Part shown: positions 39,949 to 47,259 of the stretch, one piece after another | How positions within the stretch are numbered: position 1 is the first letter of the stretch | Layout of the letters: every line of letters starts with the position of its first letter | From: JANLYQ01 sp031365725 | Lineage (GTDB): Bacteria; Actinomycetota; Actinomycetes; JACCUZ01 | Assembly: GCA_031365725.1 (NCBI GenBank) | Contig: JANLYQ010000045.1 | Location: 1 to 59,725, forward strand | Direction: 5' to 3' | DNA: 59,725 nucleotides | Position numbers and translations under genes: made by a program | The notes under the pieces: model-generated | The model's database searches: none | The model's input: only the letters and a program-made list of their open reading frames with translations | What the model was told of the DNA's origin: nothing

Positions 39949-42282
39949 GTGAGCATCATCGAGCTGCCGAGCGGACCGACGGCGACCGGCGAGCTGATCC
40001 GTACGCCGCCGCAGGACCTCGCGGCCGAGCAGTCGGTGCTCGGCGGCATGATGCTGTCCAAGGACGCGATCGCCGACGTGGTCGAGGTGGTCCGCGGCCA
40101 CGACTTCTACCGCCCCGCGCACGAGCTGACCTTCGAAGCCGTCATCGACCTCTACGGTCGCGGCGAGCCGGCCGACGCCATCACGGTGGGCGCCGAGCTG
40201 GTCAAGCGCGGTGAGATGGCCCGGGTCGGGGGCGCTCCCTACCTGCACACGCTGATCCAGTCCGTGCCCACGGCGGCCAACGCCGGCTACTACGCCCGCA
40301 TCGTGCGCGAGACCGCGGTGCTGCGGCGGCTGATCGAGGCCGGCACCAAGATCGTCCAGCTGGGCTACGCCGGTGACGGCGACGCCGACGACATCGTGGA
40401 CGCGGCCCAGGTCGAGGTCTACAACGTCACCGACCGGCGTACCTCCGAGGACTATCTCCCACTCTCCGCGATCATGGAGGGCACCCTGGATGAGATCGAG
40501 GCGATCGGGTCCCGCGACGGCGAGATGGTGGGAGTGCCGACCGGCTTCGCCGACTTCGACGAGCTGACCAACGGCCTGCACCCGGGGCAGATGATCGTGC
40601 TCGCCGCGCGGCCCGCGGTCGGCAAGGCGCTGGCGCTCGACACCCCGCTGGCGACACCCACCGGCTGGACGACGATGGCCGAGGTCGTGGTCGGCAATCA
40701 CCTGCTCGACGCCGACGGCCGACCGACGCTGGTCGTCGCCGTCACCAGCGTGATGACGGGGCGGCCGTGCTTCGAGGTCGAGTTCGCCGACGGCACGGTC
40801 CTCGTCGCCGACGCCGAGCACGGCTGGCTGACCGAGGACGTGTCGCCCGGTGCGGCGACGCCGGTTGCCGTCCGCACGAGCCAGCAGATCGCCGGGTCGC
40901 TCTGGGTGCAGGGCCCGCACGGTCTCGCGCCCCGGCACCGCATCCGCACGACAGCGCCGCTGGACCTGCCCGCGGTCGAGCTCCCGGCCCCGGCCTACCT
41001 GCTGGGCCTCGCGATCGCGGCGGGGTTGCCGGGCGAGGGCCCCGACGCGGAGACCCTCGACCAGATCGAGATGTATGCCGACGAGGTGCGGCAGGCTGCG
41101 ACCGACGACAGCCTCGGCTCGCCGGCGCCGCTCGACCGCCTCGAGCCGACCTGGCTGCGCGGCTCGCAGGACCAGCGCCGCGACCTGCTGGCCGGTCTGC
41201 TCGACAGCCGAGGGGTCGTCACCCCGCGCGGCTGCGTACGGCTCACCGACCTGCCTCCACCTCTTGCCGACGACGTCAGCGACCTCGTCGTCGGCCTCGG
41301 TCTGCAGAGCGCGGTGACGGTCGCCGCCGACGGCACGCACTCGCTGGTGCTGTGCGCCGATCACGACGTCTTCCGGGTCGAGTCCAAGCGGCTCGCCCTC
41401 AAGGTGGCGCACGTCGCGCGCCGGGGCGCGCACGACGGCATCCACGGCATGGACGGCATCGACGGCATCGACGATCAGGACGCCTGCCGGGTCGTCGTCG
41501 ACATCCGCCGGGTGACGTCGGTGCCGGTGCGCTGCGTCGAGGTCGACAACAGCGCGCACCTCTACCTCGCCGGGCGGTCGATGGTGCCCACGCACAACTC
41601 GACGCTGGGTCTCGACATCGCGCGGTCGGCGGCCATCAAGCACCAGCTGGCTACCTGCATCTTCTCCCTGGAGATGAGCCGCAACGAGATCACGATGCGA
41701 CTGTTGTCGGCGGAGGCGCGGGTGCCGCTGCACAGCATGCGCAACGGCAAGCTCACCGACGACGACTGGACCCGGCTTGCCCGGCGGATGGGCGAGGTCA
41801 ACAACGCGCCGCTGTTCATCGACGACTCCCCCAACATGTCGATGATGGAGATCCGCGCCAAGTGCCGCCGGCTCAAGCAGCGGCACGACCTCAAGCTCGT
41901 GGTCATCGACTACCTGCAGCTGATGACCAGCGGCAAGCGGGTCGAGAGCCGGCAGCAGGAAGTGTCGGAGTTCTCCCGCGCCATCAAGCTGCTGGCCAAG
42001 GAGCTCGAGGTGCCGGTGGTCGCGATCAGCCAGCTCAACCGCGGCTCCGAGCAGCGGACCGACAAGAAGCCGCAGATGTCCGATCTGCGTGAATCGGGCA
42101 GTATCGAACAAGACGCGGACATGGTCGTGCTGCTGCACCGCGAGGAGCTCTACGAGCGGGAGTCACCACGGGCAGGCGAGGCGGACTTCATCGTCGCCAA
42201 GCACCGGAACGGCCCGACGGCCACCATCACCGTGGCCTTCCAGGGTCACTACTCACGCTTCGTGGACATGGCCCAGTCCTAG
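39949..42282 (+). CDS. dnaB: Replicative DNA helicase DnaB with intein
   Basis: Hexameric 5'-3' helicase of the replication fork. The precursor is 777 residues; removal of a 324-residue intein leaves 453, normal for DnaB. N-terminal domain: PPQDLAAEQSVLGGMMLSKD. RecA-like domain: TGFADFDELTNGLHPGQMIVLAARPAVGK, interrupted by the intein exactly inside Walker A, then STLGLDIARSAA. Later LKLVVIDYLQLM (Walker B region) and SQLNRGSEQRTDKKPQMSDL (arginine-finger region) are intact. GTG 39949 follows GGGAGG. Helicase activity requires protein splicing, because the P-loop Lys and Ser are separated in the precursor. Confidence 0.97.
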   Translation: MSIIELPSGPTATGELIRTPPQDLAAEQSVLGGMMLSKDAIADVVEVVRGHDFYRPAHELTFEAVIDLYGRGEPADAITVGAELVKRGEMARVGGAPYLHTLIQSVPTAANAGYYARIVRETAVLRRLIEAGTKIVQLGYAGDGDADDIVDAAQVEVYNVTDRRTSEDYLPLSAIMEGTLDEIEAIGSRDGEMVGVPTGFADFDELTNGLHPGQMIVLAARPAVGKALALDTPLATPTGWTTMAEVVVGNHLLDADGRPTLVVAVTSVMTGRPCFEVEFADGTVLVADAEHGWLTEDVSPGAATPVAVRTSQQIAGSLWVQGPHGLAPRHRIRTTAPLDLPAVELPAPAYLLGLAIAAGLPGEGPDAETLDQIEMYADEVRQAATDDSLGSPAPLDRLEPTWLRGSQDQRRDLLAGLLDSRGVVTPRGCVRLTDLPPPLADDVSDLVVGLGLQSAVTVAADGTHSLVLCADHDVFRVESKRLALKVAHVARRGAHDGIHGMDGIDGIDDQDACRVVVDIRRVTSVPVRCVEVDNSAHLYLAGRSMVPTHNSTLGLDIARSAAIKHQLATCIFSLEMSRNEITMRLLSAEARVPLHSMRNGKLTDDDWTRLARRMGEVNNAPLFIDDSPNMSMMEIRAKCRRLKQRHDLKLVVIDYLQLMTSGKRVESRQQEVSEFSRAIKLLAKELEVPVVAISQLNRGSEQRTDKKPQMSDLRESGSIEQDADMVVLLHREELYERESPRAGEADFIVAKHRNGPTATITVAFQGHYSRFVDMAQS
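40627..41598 (+). other. DnaB intein, class 3-type (Ala1, W-C-T motif), decayed endonuclease
   Basis: Self-splicing protein element of 324 residues (dnaB codons 227-550) between Lys226 and Ser551. Residue 1 is Ala, not the nucleophilic Cys or Ser of class 1. Residues fit the class 3 signature: His65 and Trp67 in block B (ADAEHGWLTE), Cys303 in block F (VPVRCVEVD), Thr322 in block G, then penultimate His323, Asn324 and Ser+1. The centre resembles a LAGLIDADG endonuclease, but both motifs are degraded (YLLGLAIAAGLP; LLAGLLDSRGVV), with the usual acidic catalytic positions replaced. Splicing is probably intact and homing lost. Confidence 0.88.
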
Positions 42283-42301
42283 ACCTGAGGGCTGCACGTG
42301 C

Positions 42302-42799
42302 TCAGGTGTTGGCCTCGACGTAGGCGTCCGGGTTCTTGTCGGACTGGTCGAGCTCATCGGCGACCCTCGGGTTCTTGGCCGCGTCGAACTTCTTGCCCAG
42401 CTCGTCGCGCAGGTCGAGGCTGGCGTGCCGACGGAAGTCGCGCAGACCGTCGTCCTCCTCCTCGCCCATGTGGTCGGTGTTGGCGGTTCGCGACTCGCCG
42501 ACGGCTTTCCACCAGGCGTCGCTGCCGACCGGCTGCCGGGCCGCCTCGGCGATCGCGTCGCGGATCTCGTTGTGGTCCTTGACTGCGTCCTTGGTCTCCT
42601 CGCGGTCGGGGTCGCCGTGGGCGAGCAGCGCGGGGTAGAAGACCTCTTCCTCGGCGGCGGCGTGCACCTCGAGGAAGTCGGCCAGCTGCTCCCACACCAG
42701 GCGCAGCGACTTGGTGTCCGACCGGTCGATGTCGTCCAACCGGGCGAAGGCCTGCCGCTGCCGGTGGTGGTCCTCGAGGATGAGTTCAGTGATGTCCAT
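42302..42799 (-). CDS. Hemerythrin HHE domain protein
   Basis: Four-helix protein likely binding a di-iron centre. In 165 residues ligand-type positions include DHHRQRQAF near the N-terminus, LEVHAAAEEEVFYP, VKDHNEIRDAI and ANTDHMGEEEDD. A charged tail rich in Lys/Asp follows. Possible roles are oxygen or NO sensing, or iron handling. ATG 42799; convergent with dnaB with 19 bases between the stops. Confidence 0.9.
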   Translation of the reverse strand: MDITELILEDHHRQRQAFARLDDIDRSDTKSLRLVWEQLADFLEVHAAAEEEVFYPALLAHGDPDREETKDAVKDHNEIRDAIAEAARQPVGSDAWWKAVGESRTANTDHMGEEEDDGLRDFRRHASLDLRDELGKKFDAAKNPRVADELDQSDKNPDAYVEANT

Positions 42800-42892
42800 G
42801 CACCAGCAGTTCCCGAAAGTGACGCGCCCACTCCTGACCAGCCACTGCACCCAATCAACTTGGCCTGCACACTTCTCCCCTACTCCGCGAGA

Positions 42893-43498
42893 GTGAGACC
42901 CATCAAGGCCGTCGCCGAACACGACGATGCACCTGTCGTGACACTGATGGGACAGGTGGCCGGAGCCGCAGCGACAAGGACCAGCCCTGCGCCGTGGCCG
43001 TCCACGGCTGCCCCGGCGGCACCTGCGCGCAGCCCCGAGCTGGCGCACATGGACCTGACCCGGCTGCGCACCTATCGGCGCACGTTGCTCGAGGAAGAGC
43101 TCCGCGCGTCCTACTGGCGCCGGCTGATCCAGGCCCGCCGCGACCTGCTCCGGGCCGACGGCGCTCCCGGCGACCGGGTCGCGCTGACCGAGACCCTCAC
43201 CGAGGCCCGCGGCCCGGCCGGCCGTCAGGTGATCCTCACCCTGCACCCCGAGGGCGGCATGCCGATCCTGCCGCACCTGCCCGACCTGTGGGCCAGCGGC
43301 GTCGACGCCGGCAACAGCGAGGACCGCGCGATCCTGTTCAGCCGGCTCGCCTCCGCCGAAAGCGTGCTGTCGTCCTACCGCGAGGCGCTGCACCGTCGTC
43401 TCGACCGGGCGACCGCTGAGCTGATCGCGCGCTACCACGAGGACCCGACGCTGTGCTTCACCGCACTTCCGCTGGTACGCCGCGCACAGCGGCGCTGA
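42893..43498 (+). CDS. rsiG: RsiG-like anti-sigma factor with c-di-GMP-binding signature
   Basis: In Streptomyces RsiG binds c-di-GMP and sequesters the sporulation sigma factor WhiG. The 201 residues form an Ala/Pro-rich N-terminal part, two long helices joined by a loop, and a C-terminal tail. Helix 1 has the full E(X)3S(X)2R(X)3Q(X)3D signature: Glu69, Ser73, Arg76, Gln80, Asp84. Helix 2 has Glu156, Ser160, Arg163, His167 (in place of Gln) and Asp171. GTG 42893 has TACTCC six bases upstream; ATG 42944 is an alternative. The sigma partner is not in the window. The name rests on these motifs. Confidence 0.78.
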   Translation: MRPIKAVAEHDDAPVVTLMGQVAGAAATRTSPAPWPSTAAPAAPARSPELAHMDLTRLRTYRRTLLEEELRASYWRRLIQARRDLLRADGAPGDRVALTETLTEARGPAGRQVILTLHPEGGMPILPHLPDLWASGVDAGNSEDRAILFSRLASAESVLSSYREALHRRLDRATAELIARYHEDPTLCFTALPLVRRAQRR

Positions 43499-43525
43499 CC
43501 ACCAGAGCAGCTGACCACCAGAGCA
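43494..43525 (+). repeat. 16-bp tandem direct repeat
   Basis: Two exact copies of GCTGACCACCAGAGCA (43494-43509, 43510-43525) and a partial third span the stop codon of the RsiG-like gene. No function evident. Confidence 0.7.
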
Positions 43526-43588
43526 GCTGACGACGGCAGACCCGCGCCAGCACCGACGCCTCCCACGTCGGCCTTCTAGTCTGATCCG

Positions 43589-44677
43589 GTGAGCAACGAC
43601 TCCGCCCAGCCCCGGCTGCGCCCTGCCCTCGACGGCATCCCCACCTACAAGCCCGGCCGCCCGGCCCAGGCCCGCGACGGGGCACCGGCGTACAAGCTGT
43701 CGTCGAACGAGAACCCGTTCCCGCCGCTGCCCTCGGTGCTGGCCGCGGTGCGCGCCGAGTCCGAGTCGTTCAACCGCTATCCCGATATGACCGCTGCCGG
43801 GCTGACCCAGGCGATCGCCGACCGCTTCGCGGTGCCCCCCGCGCACGTCGCCACCGGCACCGGGTCGGTCGGTGTGCTGCAGCAGCTCGTCCAGGCGACG
43901 GCCGGCGAGGGCGACGAGGTCGTCCACGCCTGGCGGTCCTTCGAGGCCTACCCGATCGTCGTGCAGATCTCCGGCGCCCGCGCGGTGCCGGTGCCACTGA
44001 CCGCCGACGAGCACCACGACCTCGACGCCATGGCCGACGCCGTCACCGACCGGACCCGGCTGGTCCTGGTGTGCACACCCAACAACCCCACCGGCACCGC
44101 CGTACTCCGGCAGCAGCTCGAGCGGTTCCTCGACCGCATCCCGGCCGGGGTGCTGGTCGTGGTCGACGAGGCCTACCGCGAGTTCGTCCGCGACACCGAC
44201 GTGCCCGACGCGATCGAGGTCTACCGGGACCGGCCCAACGTCGCCGTGCTGCGGACCTTCTCCAAGGCCTACGGGCTGGCTGGGTTGCGGGTCGGCTTCG
44301 CCATCGCACACGAGCCGGTGGCCGCAGCGCTGCGCAAGACGGCGGTGCCCTTCGGGGTCAGCAGCATCGCGCAGGTGGCGGCGACGGCGTCGCTGGCGGC
44401 CGAAGCAGAGCTGCTCGAGCGAGTGGACGCCTTGGTGGCCGAACGCACTCGGGTGCAGGACGGGCTGCGCGCCCAGGGCTGGCCGGAACTGCCCGACTCG
44501 CAGGCCAACTTCGTGTGGCTGCGCCTCGGTGAGCGCACCTCGGAGTTCGCTGCCGACTGCCAGGCCGCGGGTGTCGTCGTGCGCCCCTTCGACGGCGAAG
44601 GCGCCCGGGTCACCATCGGAGAGGTCGAGGCGAACGACCTGTTCCTCAGGGTGGCCAAGGGCTTCGCGCGGGCCTGA
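43589..44677 (+). CDS. hisC: Histidinol-phosphate/aromatic aminotransferase
   Basis: PLP fold-type I aminotransferase. The 362 residues begin with the HisC-like PTYKPGRP and KLSSNENPFPPLPSV. The substrate/PLP region is NNPTGTA, the VVVDEAYREF motif supplies the cofactor Asp and Tyr, and the PLP Lys is in TFSKAYGLAGLRVGFA. Since it is away from other his genes it may be an aromatic aminotransferase (Pat) rather than the histidine-pathway enzyme. GTG 43589 has TAGTCT (43577-43582) six bases upstream, suggesting a leaderless mRNA. Confidence 0.9.
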   Translation: MSNDSAQPRLRPALDGIPTYKPGRPAQARDGAPAYKLSSNENPFPPLPSVLAAVRAESESFNRYPDMTAAGLTQAIADRFAVPPAHVATGTGSVGVLQQLVQATAGEGDEVVHAWRSFEAYPIVVQISGARAVPVPLTADEHHDLDAMADAVTDRTRLVLVCTPNNPTGTAVLRQQLERFLDRIPAGVLVVVDEAYREFVRDTDVPDAIEVYRDRPNVAVLRTFSKAYGLAGLRVGFAIAHEPVAAALRKTAVPFGVSSIAQVAATASLAAEAELLERVDALVAERTRVQDGLRAQGWPELPDSQANFVWLRLGERTSEFAADCQAAGVVVRPFDGEGARVTIGEVEANDLFLRVAKGFARA

Positions 44678-44734
44678 GAGCCTGTGAGGGCACCCGATTT
44701 CCGCGCCGCGCAGCGGGGGTGAGAGGGTCAAGCC

Positions 44735-45370
44735 GTGCGACTCGACCACCTCTCCTACGCCGCTGGCCCTGAGGGCGTGGGTGCCTGCGCGCAGCGCCTG
44801 GGTCAAGCCCTCGGCGCCGGCTTCCGGGACGGTGGGCTGCACCCGCGCTTCGGCACCCGCAACTTCGTCCTGCCGCTGGCCAACGGGGTCTACCTCGAGG
44901 TGGTCGCTGCACTCGACCACCCGGCCGCGGACAAGGCCCCGTTCGGCCAGGCAGTGAAGGCGCGTTCCGAGGCCGGCGGCGGCTGGCTGGCCTGGGTCGT
45001 CGCGGTTGACGACCTGTCCCCCGTGGAGACCCGGCTCGGTCGCCCAGGCGTCGACGGTCACCGGCGCCGTCCCGACGGGGTCGACCTCACCTGGCGCCAG
45101 ATCGGGGTGCTCGACCTGCTCGACGACCCGGCCCTGCCGTTCTTCATCCAGTGGACCGGGGACGCTGCGCTGCACCCGGCGACCTCAGAGCACGGCACGG
45201 CCCCTGGCATCACCAAGTTCGAGATCTGCGGCGACCAGACCAAGGTCTTCGACTGGCTCGGTGAGCCGGTCGCCAGAGCCGACTTCGAAATCGACTGGGT
45301 CGACACCGGCGAGCCCGGCATCGGCGCTGTGCACTTCAGCACCGAACACGGCGTCGTCCGCATCGACTGA
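44735..45370 (+). CDS. VOC-family (Glyoxalase_3-like) protein
   Basis: In 211 residues the start LDHLSYAAGPEG and the core LHPRFGTRNFVLPLANGVYLEVVAALD are typical of Glyoxalase_3-like proteins, with a second domain (FEICGDQTKVFDWLGEPV). Enzymatic role unknown. Start GTG 44735. The last 186 bases are overlapped by the convergent MFS gene on the other strand. Confidence 0.85.
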   Translation: MRLDHLSYAAGPEGVGACAQRLGQALGAGFRDGGLHPRFGTRNFVLPLANGVYLEVVAALDHPAADKAPFGQAVKARSEAGGGWLAWVVAVDDLSPVETRLGRPGVDGHRRRPDGVDLTWRQIGVLDLLDDPALPFFIQWTGDAALHPATSEHGTAPGITKFEICGDQTKVFDWLGEPVARADFEIDWVDTGEPGIGAVHFSTEHGVVRID

Positions 45371-46579
45371 CTCCCGACCGTCCGCATCGACTGGCTCGCG
45401 CAGGCGCAGCGCCGCATAGACCGCGGACACCGCGACGCCGGTGGCCATCACCGCGAGCAGCACCCGGAAGTCCAGGACCGCGACCAGCGCCGACCCGGCC
45501 GCGATCGAGAGCACCTGCGGCACCCCGAAGCACATCTCGTACGTCGTGAAGACCCGGCCCTGGATCGCCGACGGGGTGCGCCGTTGCAGCAGCGTGGTCA
45601 GACAGACCACGGTGATCGGCAACCCGGCTCCGAGCAGGGCCATGCCGAGCAGGGCCGCCCACACCGTCGGCACCATCTGCAGTGCCGACCCTGCTGCTAC
45701 GAGACCCAGACCGACCGGCACCGGCCGCAGGTCACCGGTCCGCGGGATCAACGCGGTGATGCCGATCCCGCCGGCGATCGCCCCGACCCCCGCCGCGGTC
45801 TGCATCACCCCGAGGAACGTCACCGACTTGTGCAGCCCATGGTCGACGACCGCGAAGAACACCGACTCGGCCAACCCCAGAGCGAGCATGCAGATGACCA
45901 CGACGAGCACGGTGGCCCGTAGCAGCGGCGTCGACCGCAGGTGCCGGGCGCCGACCGAGAGCTGGTCACGCAGCCGCTCACCGAGCACCCGCACCGGACG
46001 GGACTCGGGCGTCCTGATCGCGGCCAGCACCGCGGCCGAGACGACGAACGTCGCGGCGTCCAGCAGCGCGGTCGCGCCGCCACCCAGCCAGGCATAGAGC
46101 CCCGCCCCCGCCGCCGGGCCGACGAGACGCAAGGCTTCGCGCACGGTCGACAGGGCGCCGTTGGCCGGACCGAGATTGCTTTCCTCCAGCATCGTGTGCA
46201 GGAACGCCGACCGGGCCGACCCGAACACGATCAGCGAGGCGCCGTACAGCAGCGCAACGAGATAGATCAGCCACAGGTCGCCTCGGTCGTGCACCCGGAG
46301 CAGCACCAGCAGGGCACCGGCGGTGGTGAGGTCGACCGTGATCATCAGCGGTCGCCGCCGGAACCGGTCGATCAGCAGCCCACCGAACGGCGCCGCCAGG
46401 GACGGCAGCCCGAGCACGGCAAAGACACTGCCGGCGATCGCATTGGACCCGGTCAGGTCTTTGGCCCACATGCCCAGAGTCAGCAGCATCGCGGTGTCGC
46501 CGAACATCGACAGCGTCTGCCCGGCCAGCAGCAGCCGGAAGTCCCGGTGCCGCAGCAGCTCACGCACGGGGCTCGCCAC
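45185..46579 (-). CDS. MFS transporter (exporter type), 3' end overlapping VOC gene
   Basis: Major-facilitator permease in 464 residues with about twelve helices. The N-terminal VRELLRHRDFRLLLAGQTLSMFGDTAM and FGGLLIDRFRRRPLMI loop are typical of putative drug or metabolite exporters. Residues after about 400 form an acidic hydrophilic tail encoded antisense to the VOC gene; this tail is probably an overprinted extension. GTG 46579 lies 20 bases inside the end of the upstream arsR, so translation is coupled and the exporter is probably controlled by that regulator. Confidence 0.87.
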   Translation of the reverse strand: MASPVRELLRHRDFRLLLAGQTLSMFGDTAMLLTLGMWAKDLTGSNAIAGSVFAVLGLPSLAAPFGGLLIDRFRRRPLMITVDLTTAGALLVLLRVHDRGDLWLIYLVALLYGASLIVFGSARSAFLHTMLEESNLGPANGALSTVREALRLVGPAAGAGLYAWLGGGATALLDAATFVVSAAVLAAIRTPESRPVRVLGERLRDQLSVGARHLRSTPLLRATVLVVVICMLALGLAESVFFAVVDHGLHKSVTFLGVMQTAAGVGAIAGGIGITALIPRTGDLRPVPVGLGLVAAGSALQMVPTVWAALLGMALLGAGLPITVVCLTTLLQRRTPSAIQGRVFTTYEMCFGVPQVLSIAAGSALVAVLDFRVLLAVMATGVAVSAVYAALRLREPVDADGRESVDADDAVFGAEVHSADAGLAGVDPVDFEVGSGDRLTEPVEDLGLVAADLELGDARGRAVL

Positions 46580-47219
46580 CCCGCACGCCTCCCGCGTCGG
46601 AGTCCGCTGCCCGGTGCGGCTCGTGGTCCGCTCGCGGGAACCCGTGCATGAACATGTGCACCAGCCGCGACCCGTCCGGCCGTCCCGGTACGTCGGTCAG
46701 CCGGGCGAGGTAAGGCGCCCACATCGCCAGCATCTGGTCGCCGATCGTTGTCAGCTCCTCGACCGTGAGCCAGCCGCTGAAGTTGCTGTGGATCACCGCC
46801 TCGTGCCACGACTCCGGCAGCTCACTCGACCTGGCCAGGTGCTCGTCGAGCAGCTCGCCGTCGTGCCGCCACACCTGGGTTGCCAGCGCCTCCCCTGCGG
46901 TGCGTTCGGCAGCAGAGGTGCCCGGGCCGTTCCGCCACCGGGTGCCGATGTGCACCACCCGCCAGGGCCGCTGCCGGCCGACCCCGCCCTCGGCCTCCTC
47001 GACAAAGCCGTACTTCGCCAGCATCCGCAGGTGGAACGAGCACGACGAGGGCGACTGGTCGACGTAAGGGGCGAGCTCCGTGGCGGTCATCGCCCCTCGC
47101 AGCGTGAGCTCCTCGATCAGCTTGAGCCGGGTCGGGTGGGCCAGCGCCCGCATCGCCAACGGGTCGGCGTCCAGGTCCCGGGGAGCAAAGCCGGTCGGAG
47201 TGTCGAGGGGCTCGGCCAT
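46560..47219 (-). CDS. ArsR-family winged-helix regulator
   Basis: In 219 residues, the HTH domain (about 18-90) includes MRALAHPTRLKLIEELTLRGAMTATELA and SPSSCSFHLRMLAKYGFVEEAEG. The C-terminal part (100-185) resembles ligand-binding extensions of one-component drug-efflux repressors; no metal-binding Cys cluster is seen. ATG 47219 is six bases from a TACTTT -10 overlapped by a perfect palindrome, so autoregulation with the downstream MFS gene is likely. Confidence 0.9.
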   Translation of the reverse strand: MAEPLDTPTGFAPRDLDADPLAMRALAHPTRLKLIEELTLRGAMTATELAPYVDQSPSSCSFHLRMLAKYGFVEEAEGGVGRQRPWRVVHIGTRWRNGPGTSAAERTAGEALATQVWRHDGELLDEHLARSSELPESWHEAVIHSNFSGWLTVEELTTIGDQMLAMWAPYLARLTDVPGRPDGSRLVHMFMHGFPRADHEPHRAADSDAGGVRGGEPRA

Positions 47220-47222
47220 AGC

Positions 47223-47254
47223 TCGAAAGTAAACTTTCGAAAGAACTGTGTCAA
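47223..47254 (-). promoter_or_regulatory. arsR promoter with overlapping operator
   Basis: On the minus strand TTGACA (47254-47249), a 17-base spacer and TACTTT (47231-47226) form a near-consensus promoter six bases before the arsR ATG. A perfect palindrome TCGAAAGT-AA-ACTTTCGA (47223-47240) covers the -10 and part of the spacer, an ideal repressor site. Confidence 0.75.
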
Positions 47255-47259
47255 TAGGG

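Noticed and set aside
42800..45175. Long leftward open frame running from hisC into the hemerythrin gene
   Set aside because: Only the last 165 codons show homology (hemerythrin); the rest is antisense to the RsiG-like gene, hisC and the VOC gene.
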